A stretch of 64,000 nt of DNA from Saprospiraceae bacterium (GTDB lineage: Bacteria; Bacteroidota; Bacteroidia; Chitinophagales; Saprospiraceae), in NCBI GenBank assembly GCA_028282725.1, contig JANQHF010000117.1, positions 1 through 64,000 of the forward strand, in the 5' to 3' direction. Both the position numbers and the translations under genes were made by a program. This document shows, piece after piece, positions 46,995-56,167 of this stretch. Position 1 is the stretch's first letter. Each line of letters begins with the position of its first letter. The notes under the pieces were generated by a model. It worked only from the letters and a program-made list of their open reading frames with translations. It searched no databases and had not been told where the DNA came from.

Positions 46995-48379
46995 ATCTGG
47001 ATTTTTTTCCATCTGCCCAGGCGAAAAACGTAAATTGCCATCAGAGCGAGGATCGATGAGGAAATAGCAATGGCAAGAAAGACTCCTGTTGACTCCAAAG
47101 ATGTATAGTGAGACAATACATACGCTAATGGTAGTTGAATAATCCAAAAGGCTATGAAGTTCAGAAAGGTCGGTGTATATGTATCTCCGGCACCATTGAA
47201 CGACTGTCCAATGACCATTTCGTAAGCATAGAAAATATAACCGGCAAAAACAATTCTCAATGCCAATACTCCATGCCTCGTTACTACCGGATCATCGGTA
47301 AATATCCTGATGACAGGGACGGCAAATATGATGAATATCACTGATATGATTGCGAGCAACACCATGTTGTAAAAAGATGCCTTCCACACGGTTTTTTCGG
47401 CTCTGCCAGGTTGTCCTGCACCGAGGTTTTGCCCGACTAGGGTTGCAGCTGCCATAGCAATGCCCCAGGAAGGGAGTATGGTAAAGGCGATAACCCTGAA
47501 TGAAATGGTATATGCTGCCAATACCTTGCTTCCGAAGGCAGCAACAATTGTAACCATAAACAACCAGCTTGAAGAGGTTATTAAATGTTGCCCGGCGGAT
47601 CCTCCTGTTACATAAAGCAACCTCTTAATTGTACTCCAGACAACTTTGACATTCTTCCATCCGAGTGTGATGATTCCCTTTCCATTGGTCAGGTGATAAA
47701 GTTGGTAGAGGACACCTACGCCTCTTCCCGTGCAAGTGGCTATGGCCGCACCTTTGAATCCCAATTCAGGAAAAGGACCCAAACCAAAAATCAGACATGG
47801 ATCTAAAATGATGTTTAAGCCATTTGCCAGGATGAGCGTTCTCATTGCAATCGCAGCATCGCCGGCCCCTCGAAAGATAGCATTAATTGCAAATAACAAC
47901 ATGAGGACCACATTAAATGTGATCATGATCCGCGCATATGGTGTCCCCTGTGAGACGAGTTCTTCCGATCCTCCTAAAATTCTAAGTAAGTCCGGGGTAT
48001 AGAAGTATCCTCCAACCCCAATGATGGCTGAAAAAGCGATGGCAATGAGGATGGACTGAAATGCAGCATCTGCCGCTTCTTCTGGCTTGCCTTCTCCAAT
48101 TCTTCTCGCTACCATGGCAGTGGCCGCCATACTTACCCCCAAGGCGAGAGAGATTACCACGAAAAGAGAGGTCTCAGTTAACCCTATCGTTGCCAAATAC
48201 TCTTCATTGCCCAGCAACGACACAAAATAAGCGTCGAATATGGCAAATAAAGCTTCCATACACATCTCCAGTACAATAGGAATAGACAATAGAAATAACG
48301 CCCTTTCCAAAGAGCCCTCGGTAAAGTTTTTTTCTTCACCTTTTACGGCAATCAATATGTCCTTTAAGAGATCCTTCAA
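46991..48379 (-). CDS. MATE family efflux transporter
   Basis: Twelve hydrophobic segments in two halves and motifs such as FAIFDAYFVSLLGNEE and GLGPFPELGFKGAAIATCTGRG match MATE multidrug exporters driven by Na+ or H+. I prefer the TTG start at 48379 (LKDLLKDILIAVKGEE) because a full promoter lies just before it. An ATG at 48421 would place that promoter inside the gene and add 14 residues unlike the family. Length is about 462 residues. Confidence 0.9.
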   Translation of the reverse strand: MKDLLKDILIAVKGEEKNFTEGSLERALFLLSIPIVLEMCMEALFAIFDAYFVSLLGNEEYLATIGLTETSLFVVISLALGVSMAATAMVARRIGEGKPEEAADAAFQSILIAIAFSAIIGVGGYFYTPDLLRILGGSEELVSQGTPYARIMITFNVVLMLLFAINAIFRGAGDAAIAMRTLILANGLNIILDPCLIFGLGPFPELGFKGAAIATCTGRGVGVLYQLYHLTNGKGIITLGWKNVKVVWSTIKRLLYVTGGSAGQHLITSSSWLFMVTIVAAFGSKVLAAYTISFRVIAFTILPSWGIAMAAATLVGQNLGAGQPGRAEKTVWKASFYNMVLLAIISVIFIIFAVPVIRIFTDDPVVTRHGVLALRIVFAGYIFYAYEMVIGQSFNGAGDTYTPTFLNFIAFWIIQLPLAYVLSHYTSLESTGVFLAIAISSSILALMAIYVFRLGRWKKIQI

Positions 48380-48401
48380 TGTGTGATAGCAACTGATCGG
48401 C

Positions 48402-48430
48402 GAAGATACATTGTATATCACCCTTCCAAT
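48402..48430 (-). promoter_or_regulatory. Promoter of the MATE gene
   Basis: On the minus strand TTG (48430-48428) and TATCTTCG (48409-48402, one mismatch) are 18 bases apart. The predicted transcript starts about 15 bases before the TTG start codon at 48379. Confidence 0.5.
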
Positions 48431-48452
48431 GGATATTTTTAACTTGAGTGCG

Positions 48453-49577
48453 ATGAAAATTGCTGTGAATGGAAGACATGTCCTGAACCACCTTGAAGGA
48501 ATTGGTCATTATACTGTAGAGGTAGTTGGACGTTTAGCCGGGGAATATCCGAAAGATGAATTTCACATCCTATACGACCGAAAGGATCATGGGACACAAT
48601 TGAAAGCGCCCAATATTATCGAACATGTAGTCTTTCCACCTGCTCGCCATCCCTTGCTGTGGAGTATTTGGTTCAATTCGAGGATACCGCAAATCATGTC
48701 CCGTATTGAGGCAGATGTATTCTTTTCTCCGGAAGGTATGCTTAGTTTGACCTCTGAGGTTCCGACACTCATGACCATTCACGATCTGGCCTACATTCAT
48801 TTCCCGGAATATTCCATTGGATCTCATAGAAAATTTCTGGAAAATAATATGCCGAAGTTTATCAAGAAAGCAGATAAGATCTCCTGCGTTTCTCAATTCA
48901 CGAAAAATGACGTACAGGCATTATTCCCGGCCGTCGAAAACAAATTGTCCATAGCCTATAATGGAGTTCGTAATTTGTTTGATCCGGTTACCGAGGAGAG
49001 CAAATTTCAAATTCGAGAAAAAGTGACGGAGGGAAAGAAGTATGTTATTTATGTTGGGTCCATTCATCCAAGAAAGAATATTGCAAAGCTGATACATGCA
49101 TTCCTAAGGATGAATGCATCAATCGATAAACCGATGATGCTGGTATTGGCAGGAAGGATGGCATGGAAGTCTGATGAGATCAAAAAAACACTGAATCAAA
49201 AAGAAGTCATGGAGCATGTTTTGCACCTAGAAGGACTGAATGACAAGGAGGTGTCGCAATTGATTGCCGGAGCAGAAGCCTTATGCTATATTTCATTGTG
49301 GGAAGGATTTGGTGTACCGGTTCTTGAAGCCATGGCTTCGGGCGTACCCGTTGTGACTTCGGGAGAAAGTGCTATGGAAGAAATATGTGCACATGCCGCG
49401 TATTACTGCGATCCTTACAATGTGGATTCTATTCAGGAAGCTCTACTTTCGATTGTCGGTGATCAAGAGACGAGAAAAAAATACATTGTTGAAGGTTTCA
49501 AAAGAGCTTCTCTATTTAATTGGGATGAAACTGCTGATTCCATTTACCGATTGCTTACTGAAATGACCTGCAAATAA
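48453..49577 (+). CDS. GT4 family glycosyltransferase
   Basis: The start at 48453 (MKIAVNGRHVLNHLEGIGHYT) matches family N-termini; an ATG 14 codons earlier adds an unrelated leader. GT-B features include PTLMTIHDLAYIHFPEYS, VGSIHPRKNI and the donor-binding SLWEGFGVPVLEAMASGVPVV. The length of 374 residues is normal. The sugar and acceptor are unknown. It is divergent from the MATE gene and followed 61 bases later by the ATPase operon. Confidence 0.9.
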   Translation: MKIAVNGRHVLNHLEGIGHYTVEVVGRLAGEYPKDEFHILYDRKDHGTQLKAPNIIEHVVFPPARHPLLWSIWFNSRIPQIMSRIEADVFFSPEGMLSLTSEVPTLMTIHDLAYIHFPEYSIGSHRKFLENNMPKFIKKADKISCVSQFTKNDVQALFPAVENKLSIAYNGVRNLFDPVTEESKFQIREKVTEGKKYVIYVGSIHPRKNIAKLIHAFLRMNASIDKPMMLVLAGRMAWKSDEIKKTLNQKEVMEHVLHLEGLNDKEVSQLIAGAEALCYISLWEGFGVPVLEAMASGVPVVTSGESAMEEICAHAAYYCDPYNVDSIQEALLSIVGDQETRKKYIVEGFKRASLFNWDETADSIYRLLTEMTCK

Positions 49578-49638
49578 CATCAAATCGTTTCCTCATTAAG
49601 AATAAAATTCATGTAATATTGATTGTCAAAAGAATTCT

Positions 49639-52020
49639 ATGATATCAGAATTATTGGAGGATTACTACCACTCTGTTGAACAGTCTATTCATAAAGTTTG
49701 GTCTCATAGTGACCCTTTGACTTTCATCAATGGCCTGGCCGAGGAATTTACGTTAATCTCCGGTAAGGTGATTCATCTCGGATCAAGAGCCCAACAACAA
49801 TTTGATGCGAACGAATTTGCTAATCCAATTTCGTTTATTCTATTTGTACATTTTGATTTTCTAAAAGAGGTTAAAAATTTTCTCATCTTATGGAGAGACG
49901 TCATGTTTCAATATCAAAAAGGCCTGGTACTTGAAAGAATCGGGACAATTGAAAAGCACCAATTGCAATATGTAAAAGAAGAATCCGGACAGATATTACA
50001 GGATGCTCATGAAGAAGTTAAAGGATATTCCAGGCGTAAGTTGAGTATCATCACTGACTCGGAGAAAACCAGCTCAAACTATGTGGATTCTTTATCAGGG
50101 AAGAACAATCCATGGCAAATCTATAAACAGCAAATTGAAACCTTGGATGCTCAGACTGATCAGATTGCTGACAATCATGTGCGCATTATTTCAAATGTAG
50201 ATTTATTTATAGAGCATAAGATCGACCTTGAAAATTTCCTGAAAGACATGAATGCTGAATTCGTCAGAATTGGAGACCTTGCCCGTTCTACGATCGATAA
50301 AATATTACAGACTGAAGAGAGCTCTTATCACAAATTAATCCTTCAGTTGGAAGAAGTGATCGGTCAGATCGAGGCAAAAAACTTATTGCAAATATTTTCG
50401 GACAAATGTGATCAAATAATAGATTCGTTAAGCGACACTACTCAAATTTCAATTGGGCTAAGGAATAACCAACTACTATATAAAGAAATTGATTTTTCAG
50501 GTGCGTTGAATAGATGGATAAATGGCCAGGTGAAACCTTTGCTTACTGAATTACAGGAATTGCTGGATAGTGAAAAAGGGGCTTTGAATTTGAACCTGAC
50601 TAATATTAAAAATAGACTGAGCCTTTCGATCAATGAATCATACACAGACCTCAACAGGGATATAGATCTGGAAGCTTTTCAGAATTCCAACAGGGCTATT
50701 TTGACGAGCATAGATGAAAGTTTGAACGAATTCAAATCAATAAGAAATTTAGTGGAGGCCAGGTATGAAGAGAATATGAACCTGAACGACTTGTACGATC
50801 TTCGAAATGATTTTTTATCATCATCTCAGCAATACATCTTTGAGCAATTTAAATTAGAGCGAGGTTCTTGGTTGAATAAAATAGGGCAATGGCTGATCAA
50901 TGTAAAAGGCAGGGGGAAGAAATTACTGGCCAATGTAGCAGAAGAAGAGGCTCTCAGCGAATCAGAAAGAATCGTGCGGTATCTCGAAAATCTAAGGCCG
51001 GATGAGGAAAATTATCACTATAACAATATATTCAGCGGGCCAAGTATATATAGTGATTCATTTTGGGTGGGGCGGGAACAAAAAATTGAACGTTTCGAAA
51101 AAGTAGTTAAGAATTGGCGTCTTGGATACCAGGGTTCAGTCGTTCTGAGCGGGATGAGGTTTAGTGGGAAAACAACCTTCGGAGATTTAGTTGCACAGAA
51201 ATATTTTAATAATAAAACGATAAGGGTACGACCATTTTCTACACTGAAGATTCGGGGTAGAAGCATAAATATCAAGGATGATATTGCTCCTGTGATGGAG
51301 TTCATTGGGAAGTATACAATTGGAGAGCAATTCCTGATATGGATGGATGATCTTGAAACCTGGCAAAGTGCTAAGATTTCACTACAGCAAAACGTAAAGA
51401 CACTCTTGGCAGGGTTGAATAAATTGACTTCGAATGTTTTCTTTATGACAGCTACGAGCAATTGGGTGTTGTTCTATTTGGCCCGGATGTTTCAGTTTGA
51501 TCAGGTCTTTCAAGCTGAGATTAATTTGGATCAACTGAAGGAAGATGACGTCAGAAAAGCCATTTCAATCAGACACGGTGTTACGCATAAGTATTTGAAA
51601 ACTGAGAGTGGTCAAAGAGTTTCAACTGATGAATTCAGGCAGATCGTTCGCAATGTATATATACAAGCCAATTATAATATGGGTGATTCTTTGAATCTCT
51701 GGGTAAGCTCAATCAAATTTGACCAAGGAGATCATGTCATCTTTAATCCTTTGGCGAAATATACATTGCCGGATTTTTTGAATGAGATCAACAGAATCAT
51801 TCTGCGATTCATAATTATGAGTAAGGGCACAAATGAATATATGATGAGAAGATATTTTGGAACGTCTTTTACAAATAAATATAGTGCGGAAATTCAGAGG
51901 TTAATCAGTCTCAAAATTCTTGTAAGGACGGATAAGGGAATGCTGAATATTAACAAATACTTAGTTAATGAAACAGCTCGCATGTTGGACGATTCTAAAT
52001 ATATAAGTTGTAAACGTTGA
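49639..52020 (+). CDS. Coiled-coil P-loop ATPase, first gene of a channel/antiporter operon
   Basis: The 793 residues divide into a long helical, coiled-coil-rich N-terminal part (about 1-440), an FWVGREQKIERFEKVV linker, and an ATPase core. Walker A is LSGMRFSGKTTFG (about residue 506) and Walker B is FLIWMDDLETW (about 565). An ATSNW sensor-like motif comes next, then a helical C-terminus. This is the plan of AAA+/STAND-type switch ATPases. No signal peptide or membrane segment is seen. It overlaps the MscS-like gene by 4 bases, so both are made together. The role is unknown; it may gate or assemble the channel. Confidence 0.75.
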   Translation: MISELLEDYYHSVEQSIHKVWSHSDPLTFINGLAEEFTLISGKVIHLGSRAQQQFDANEFANPISFILFVHFDFLKEVKNFLILWRDVMFQYQKGLVLERIGTIEKHQLQYVKEESGQILQDAHEEVKGYSRRKLSIITDSEKTSSNYVDSLSGKNNPWQIYKQQIETLDAQTDQIADNHVRIISNVDLFIEHKIDLENFLKDMNAEFVRIGDLARSTIDKILQTEESSYHKLILQLEEVIGQIEAKNLLQIFSDKCDQIIDSLSDTTQISIGLRNNQLLYKEIDFSGALNRWINGQVKPLLTELQELLDSEKGALNLNLTNIKNRLSLSINESYTDLNRDIDLEAFQNSNRAILTSIDESLNEFKSIRNLVEARYEENMNLNDLYDLRNDFLSSSQQYIFEQFKLERGSWLNKIGQWLINVKGRGKKLLANVAEEEALSESERIVRYLENLRPDEENYHYNNIFSGPSIYSDSFWVGREQKIERFEKVVKNWRLGYQGSVVLSGMRFSGKTTFGDLVAQKYFNNKTIRVRPFSTLKIRGRSINIKDDIAPVMEFIGKYTIGEQFLIWMDDLETWQSAKISLQQNVKTLLAGLNKLTSNVFFMTATSNWVLFYLARMFQFDQVFQAEINLDQLKEDDVRKAISIRHGVTHKYLKTESGQRVSTDEFRQIVRNVYIQANYNMGDSLNLWVSSIKFDQGDHVIFNPLAKYTLPDFLNEINRIILRFIIMSKGTNEYMMRRYFGTSFTNKYSAEIQRLISLKILVRTDKGMLNINKYLVNETARMLDDSKYISCKR

Positions 52021-52751
52021 ATGATTTTAACTCAATACTGACAGAGTATAATTGGTCCCATTTGATCATTATCTCAATTCTATTTCTCCTGATCTATATT
52101 ATTTTCTTGTTTGTAAGAAGGGTAATTGTAATTATTCCCATGGCCAAATGGATAAAAATTAAGTTTATAAACTTTCTGAATATTTTCTTTATTTATTTCG
52201 GCCCTTTGGCCACGCTAATTTTAGCGAGCATATTTGTCCTGATTAAGCCAGCTCTTCATGGACTTATACTAGGTCTTGCCTTGTTATTGGCCTTCTCCCA
52301 CATCAGGAACTTTTTGAATGGCCGGATCATCAACAGTAATGAAATGTTTTCCAAAGGTCAATTGGTAAGAATTAGTGACAAATCCGGAATTATAACAGAA
52401 ATAGGAAAATTGGGACTGAGGATCAGAAGCGATGACGGATTACATTATTTTCCTTATCAGACCCTGTTGACGTCAGGATATACATTGTCTTCAGGGGATA
52501 AAATAGGGGGATATTATCATTTAAGCCTGCGTATGACTGAGCTTATGGATGAAGATCAAATGGAAAATTTAACTAATATTATTCTCTCAAGTCCTTATCT
52601 TGATGGGGATCATAAACCAGAGTTTTATCGTTCTTTGTCGAGCGAAGGACATTTAAATATTAAAGTATTGGTAAAAGAGGAAGTGCATCTGCACGAATTA
52701 ATGAAGTTGTTGGAAGAAAATGGTTTTGATGCCACGTTGTCTAAGTCTTAG
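52017..52751 (+). CDS. Small MscS-like mechanosensitive channel
   Basis: Three hydrophobic segments (about residues 15-110) precede a beta domain with FSKGQLVRISDKSGIITEIG and LRIRSDDGLHYFPYQTLL, as in MscS (GDxVxV..G.V..I and the P-N-x-x-L strand). The C-terminal alpha/beta part ends near 244. The only in-frame early start is TTG at 52017, which overlaps the ATPase stop (TTGA). The first in-frame ATG would remove the first membrane segment. The antiporter gene follows 3 bases after the stop. Confidence 0.82.
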   Translation: MNDFNSILTEYNWSHLIIISILFLLIYIIFLFVRRVIVIIPMAKWIKIKFINFLNIFFIYFGPLATLILASIFVLIKPALHGLILGLALLLAFSHIRNFLNGRIINSNEMFSKGQLVRISDKSGIITEIGKLGLRIRSDDGLHYFPYQTLLTSGYTLSSGDKIGGYYHLSLRMTELMDEDQMENLTNIILSSPYLDGDHKPEFYRSLSSEGHLNIKVLVKEEVHLHELMKLLEENGFDATLSKS

Positions 52752-52754
52752 TTT

Positions 52755-54014
52755 ATGGAAATATTTAGTTCATATAATTTAATTATTGCCTCATCGCTGA
52801 TATTAATCGCCTCATTCTTCTTTGGTGAGCTTGCTAAGAAAACCAATATTCCGAGTGTTTTAATGCTTATTCTTTTAGGAATATTGTTAAAACTCGGATT
52901 GGATACGATGGATGGGGAGCCCCCGGATTTTCTGAAGCTCCTCGAAGTGCTGGGTATCGTTGGGTTGATCATGATCGTACTTGAGGCTGCGCTGGAGTTA
53001 AAACTTGAAAAGGATAAATACATCCCTATAGCCAAAGCATTTGGGGTTGCCCTGATCGGATTGTTCATATCGATTTGGGTAGCCGCCCTTCTTCTCAACT
53101 ACTTCATTCCGGAAATGACCATGCAAAAAGCCTGGATTTATGCGACTCCGATTTCCATTTTGTCAAGTGCGATCATTATACCATCCGTTACTCCCTTAAT
53201 ACAAGTTAAAAAGGAATTCCACATCTATGAAGGTACCTTTTCAGATATTCTGGGAATTATGGTTTTCTATTTCCTGGTTGCACCATTTGAAAATGAAGGG
53301 ACAAGTTCCGGTCTCGTTGGTTTTGGAGGAAATCTAGTGTTGACCATTGTAATATCCCTCGTTGCCAGTTACTTGATTTTAATCCTCTTTCAGAGGATCC
53401 ACACCCATGTCAAGTTGTTTCTTCTGATCGCTGTGTTGTTGCTGTTATACGCTATAGGCAAGAAGTTGCATCTTTCTTCTTTGATCATCATACTGGTATT
53501 TGGTCTTCTTATTTCAAATATGAAATTGTTTTTTCGGGGTATTCTCAGACATTTCCTTGACAAGGAACAGGCGGAGGACATATACCGTGGACTACATGTA
53601 TTGACTATGGAAACGTCATTTGTGGTGCGTACCTTCTTTTTTGTGGTTTTTGGTCTGACTATTTCTTTAGCTTCCCTGGCAAATTGGAAAGTCGCATTGG
53701 TAAGTCTTTTGATCATTATATCAATCTACCTGATCCGATTCTTATTGCTCAGGATGTTTATCGGAAGAGATATATTGCCCCAGTTATTTATTGCTCCAAG
53801 GGGATTGATCACGGTGTTGCTCTTTTATGCGATTCCAGTTGGAGCTCAAGTCAAAGGTTTTGAGGCTGGGATCTTACTTTGGATCATAATTGGAACAAGC
53901 ATAATCATGACTTTTGCCATGATTTCGGATAAACGGAAAACCAACGCAGCCATCCAGGAAGCAAAAGATAATCCCGTTGGAAACGTGAAATGGAAGGCAC
54001 CGAGTGCGGATTGA
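52755..54014 (+). CDS. Cation:proton antiporter (CPA family)
   Basis: About 12 hydrophobic segments in 419 residues, with FFFGELAKKTNIPSVLMLILLGILL at the N-terminus and EGTFSDILGIMVFYF as the likely ion-binding helix (Ser-Asp rather than Asn-Asp or Asp-Asp). APRGLITVLLFYAIP near the C-terminus is typical of Na+/H+ or K+/H+ antiporters. The ion is not readable. It is the third gene of the ATPase-channel-antiporter operon. Confidence 0.88.
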   Translation: MEIFSSYNLIIASSLILIASFFFGELAKKTNIPSVLMLILLGILLKLGLDTMDGEPPDFLKLLEVLGIVGLIMIVLEAALELKLEKDKYIPIAKAFGVALIGLFISIWVAALLLNYFIPEMTMQKAWIYATPISILSSAIIIPSVTPLIQVKKEFHIYEGTFSDILGIMVFYFLVAPFENEGTSSGLVGFGGNLVLTIVISLVASYLILILFQRIHTHVKLFLLIAVLLLLYAIGKKLHLSSLIIILVFGLLISNMKLFFRGILRHFLDKEQAEDIYRGLHVLTMETSFVVRTFFFVVFGLTISLASLANWKVALVSLLIIISIYLIRFLLLRMFIGRDILPQLFIAPRGLITVLLFYAIPVGAQVKGFEAGILLWIIIGTSIIMTFAMISDKRKTNAAIQEAKDNPVGNVKWKAPSAD

Positions 54015-54068
54015 TAATGCTTAACTCATAGTAAGTGTTGTTTTAGAGTGCGGCACTAGGAAAAAATC

Positions 54069-54076
54069 TATATTTG
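54069..54076 (+). promoter_or_regulatory. -7 box upstream of tRNA-Cys
   Basis: TATATTTG fits TAnnTTTG exactly. It is about 120 bases before the tRNA, so the primary transcript has a long leader. No TTG lies at the exact -33 distance. Confidence 0.5.
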
Positions 54077-54199
54077 CACTCCCATTCATCAAAATAGATG
54101 AAGTTTAGCACTTGTTGCGGGTGCAATCTTGTCATCAAAGTAGCAAGTAAGGGTTATCCATAAAAGTTGGTACAGAATTGGATGTACCTAATTTGAATA

Positions 54200-54270
54200 G
54201 GTCGGGTGGCCGAGCGGTTAGGCAGAGGTCTGCAAAACCTTGTACGGCGGTTCGAATCCGCTCCCGACCT
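54200..54270 (+). tRNA. tRNA-Cys(GCA)
   Basis: The acceptor stem GGTCGGG/CCCGACC is perfect. The anticodon stem GAGGT/ACCTT closes the loop CTGCAAA with anticodon GCA. The T arm is GGCGG-TTCGAAT-CCGCT (last pair G-U). The gene has no encoded CCA. Its last 11 bases are repeated downstream as attachment-like sites. Confidence 0.95.
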
Positions 54271-54272
54271 CA
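54260..54272 (+). repeat. att-like repeat 1 (3' end of tRNA-Cys)
   Basis: GCTCCCGACCTCA, the last 11 bases of tRNA-Cys plus two more, occurs again in direct orientation at 54565, 56611 and 57824. This is the usual attB position of elements that integrate into tRNA 3' ends. Confidence 0.75.
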
Positions 54273-54275
54273 ATC

Positions 54276-54309
54276 AGAAAGCCCCGAAGTATGAGCTTCA
54301 GGGCTTTCT
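54276..54309 (+). terminator. Terminator of tRNA-Cys
   Basis: AGAAAGCCC (54276-54284) pairs with GGGCTTTCT (54301-54309), extended by GAAG/CTTC inside. It lies immediately after the tRNA. Confidence 0.75.
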
Positions 54310-54465
54310 CTGTTGAGCTGAAGTAAGAATTTATTCTTAATTGAAAGATCATAAAGAAAAAGCATGGTAAAACGCATGCTTTCTGATTGAAAGTGACCCC
54401 TAATACCGAATCACCGAGGGTAATCCGCGACCTGGAACAGTCGGAACAGTAAATGATAATTACGG

Positions 54466-54540
54466 GAGCGGATTCTAGCTCTCCACCCGCGCTGGAGCGC
54501 GGTTCCTTCATTTCGGACAGTCTTTGCTATCCGATCGTCC
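54466..54540 (+). repeat. Island repeat A, copy 1
   Basis: This 75-base unit (starting GAGCGGATTCT, ending CCGATCGTCC) recurs at 56747-56820 with about four of five bases identical by eye. Its first bases (GGGAGCGGATTC from 54464) are the exact reverse complement of the tRNA-Cys T-arm/acceptor segment GAATCCGCTCCC. The centre holds a GCGC-rich palindrome. Confidence 0.65.
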
Positions 54541-54564
54541 TGGATTGGACGTCCATTTCGGAAT

Positions 54565-54577
54565 GCTCCCGACCTCA
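54565..54577 (+). repeat. att-like repeat 2
   Basis: Exact copy of GCTCCCGACCTCA, ending the first, 305-base, module of the island. That module contains the tRNA terminator, hairpins at 54324-54339 and 54359-54382, and repeat A copy 1, but no supported gene. Confidence 0.75.
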
Positions 54578-54580
54578 AAG

Positions 54581-54604
54581 GTCTTCATATAAATTTATGA
54601 AGGC
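54581..54604 (+). terminator. Hairpin after att-like repeat 2
   Basis: GTCTTCATA and TATGAAGGC (one G-U pair) form a 9-bp stem followed by TTAATTTTT. Its position just after an att copy mirrors the terminators after copies 1 and 3. Confidence 0.55.
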
Positions 54605-54804
54605 TTAATTTTTGTACCGATTTTCAATCAGTTATACAACATTTACCTTATGAGTATGGGATATGGTACTCCGAGAGGTATTCCAATGGCAAAATGAATT
54701 ACGAATACTCCAAAAGAGGACTTCATGAAAAATGGAAGGATAGCTACGCAAGAGTGGGAAAAACTATCCAGGATTCTTTAAACTGGAGAAGTACACGCGA
54801 TTGA
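54601..54804 (+). pseudogene. Fragment resembling a YwqK/MORN-type repeat protein
   Basis: An open frame without a proper start, ending in TGA at 54802-54804, contains YEYGIWYSERYSNGKMNYEY and GLHEKWKDSY. This resembles the W-Y-x-x-Y-x-N-G-K and G-x-x-x-x-K-W repeat of YwqK/MORN-like proteins. Only about one and a half repeats remain. The 185 bases between it and the next gene show nothing else. Confidence 0.35.
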
Positions 54805-54989
54805 TTGAAAGGTACTTTTTTTTGCTCCTATTCAATTGTTTTATGATTAATGCATTTCTTAAAATTGATGAATAAAATCTAACCCATTCGGTTTACATAA
54901 TTCTAAGTATTTCTTGTCGTGTATTAAACAATTGTAGGATTACCCGGATAAATTCTGTTAAGTTGGGATGTTGATGTAAACCCATTCTA

Positions 54990-56129
54990 ATGAAGTATTT
55001 GCTCCCACTTCTCTCATTTTTCTTAATTGTCTCTTGCGCTACGAACTATTCAATTAAAGGTGAGTATCAGGAAGGGCCGTATATAGTATCCACATCAAAA
55101 TCTTTTGAAGAAACCTGGGAATCGGTAATCGACCTATTTGCACTAGAAGGATACCCTGTTGCCGTATTGGATAAACAAAGCGGATTAATTGCCACTTCAA
55201 CCATGGACTTCACAAGTGTTACATCATATGAAAAAAAGGGGGCGATTCAGGATATGACGGCATACATTATTTCTGAAGTCACAAGCACTGGAGTTATTAT
55301 GCTCTATCCGCAAGATGTATCTGGACAATGGAATGTTCGGATAAAAGAAACTGGCAGTAAGACAACCGTCAGTATTAACATCGTCAACCTAAAAAGTGTT
55401 GCCTATGATGGTAACAATAGGATGATTCGTTACAAGGCAAAGTCTACCGGAACATTTGAAAGGAAAATAGCGGAATTTCTTACGGCTCATACCAGCACTT
55501 TAGATGTAACAAGTAAAGAACCATTAGTTGTGCGTCCATCAACTGCGAATGATATCTCTGACTCTGCGAGTAGTGATCAAGGTGACGAAGTGAATCAATC
55601 TAATGATCTCAATTTAATTCAAATTGATAATGAAAGAATTGTGGATTTAGAAAATCAAGTCAAAGAGCTTAAGGAGTCAAATGAGGCCTACAGAAGCATT
55701 TTTGACAAAGAAAATGAGATCTTGAAGGAAAGAATCAATCGCCTTGAAGTGTTGGCTAATGACTTGGTTGCACAGCAAAGGAATATTGAGACTGATCAGA
55801 TTGCCTTAGAAAGTAAAATCAATAATCAGTCAGTACCCCAACCTGCCGCCGCTTCCCCACCACCCTCTACAACTGCGCTCAAAACACCACCTGCAAAACA
55901 ACTAAGCCCAAGTGCAAAGAGCAAACCCTTCCGCACTATTCAGTTTATAGCCACAGGGCCGGGTAATACTTTCTCAGAGCTATCGCATTTAGGCCGCATA
56001 GTTTCTGAGAAGGTGCCTGGTAAGGATATTTTCAGGTATAAGGTAGTCGGCAATTTCGATGATGCGGATGTGAAGCAGGTTATAGCCGAATTGGGAAGGC
56101 TGGGGTATCGGGGGGCATTTGAGAATTAA
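54990..56129 (+). CDS. Lipoprotein with coiled coil and C-terminal SPOR-like domain
   Basis: The signal peptide ends in the lipobox LIVSC (Cys at about 16). Residues 20-170 form a globular domain (SFEETWESVIDLFALEGYPVAVL) reminiscent of lipoprotein domains of the NlpC/BamC type. A heptad-like coiled coil spans about 210-275. A Pro/Ser-rich linker then leads to the last 70 residues (RTIQFIATGPGNTF, then YRGAF), which resemble a SPOR domain that binds denuded peptidoglycan. It is the main gene of the second island module and not an obvious phage gene. Confidence 0.72.
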   Translation: MKYLLPLLSFFLIVSCATNYSIKGEYQEGPYIVSTSKSFEETWESVIDLFALEGYPVAVLDKQSGLIATSTMDFTSVTSYEKKGAIQDMTAYIISEVTSTGVIMLYPQDVSGQWNVRIKETGSKTTVSINIVNLKSVAYDGNNRMIRYKAKSTGTFERKIAEFLTAHTSTLDVTSKEPLVVRPSTANDISDSASSDQGDEVNQSNDLNLIQIDNERIVDLENQVKELKESNEAYRSIFDKENEILKERINRLEVLANDLVAQQRNIETDQIALESKINNQSVPQPAAASPPPSTTALKTPPAKQLSPSAKSKPFRTIQFIATGPGNTFSELSHLGRIVSEKVPGKDIFRYKVVGNFDDADVKQVIAELGRLGYRGAFEN

Positions 56130-56167
56130 TATTTATAGCAAGACCAGAACGTACAATAGATTACATA

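Noticed and set aside
54218..54511. 97-codon minus-strand frame over tRNA-Cys, with a trace resembling a GIY-YIG nuclease start
   Set aside because: It runs through the tRNA and its terminator; the resemblance covers about 20 residues with mismatches and no GIY or YIG motif is intact.
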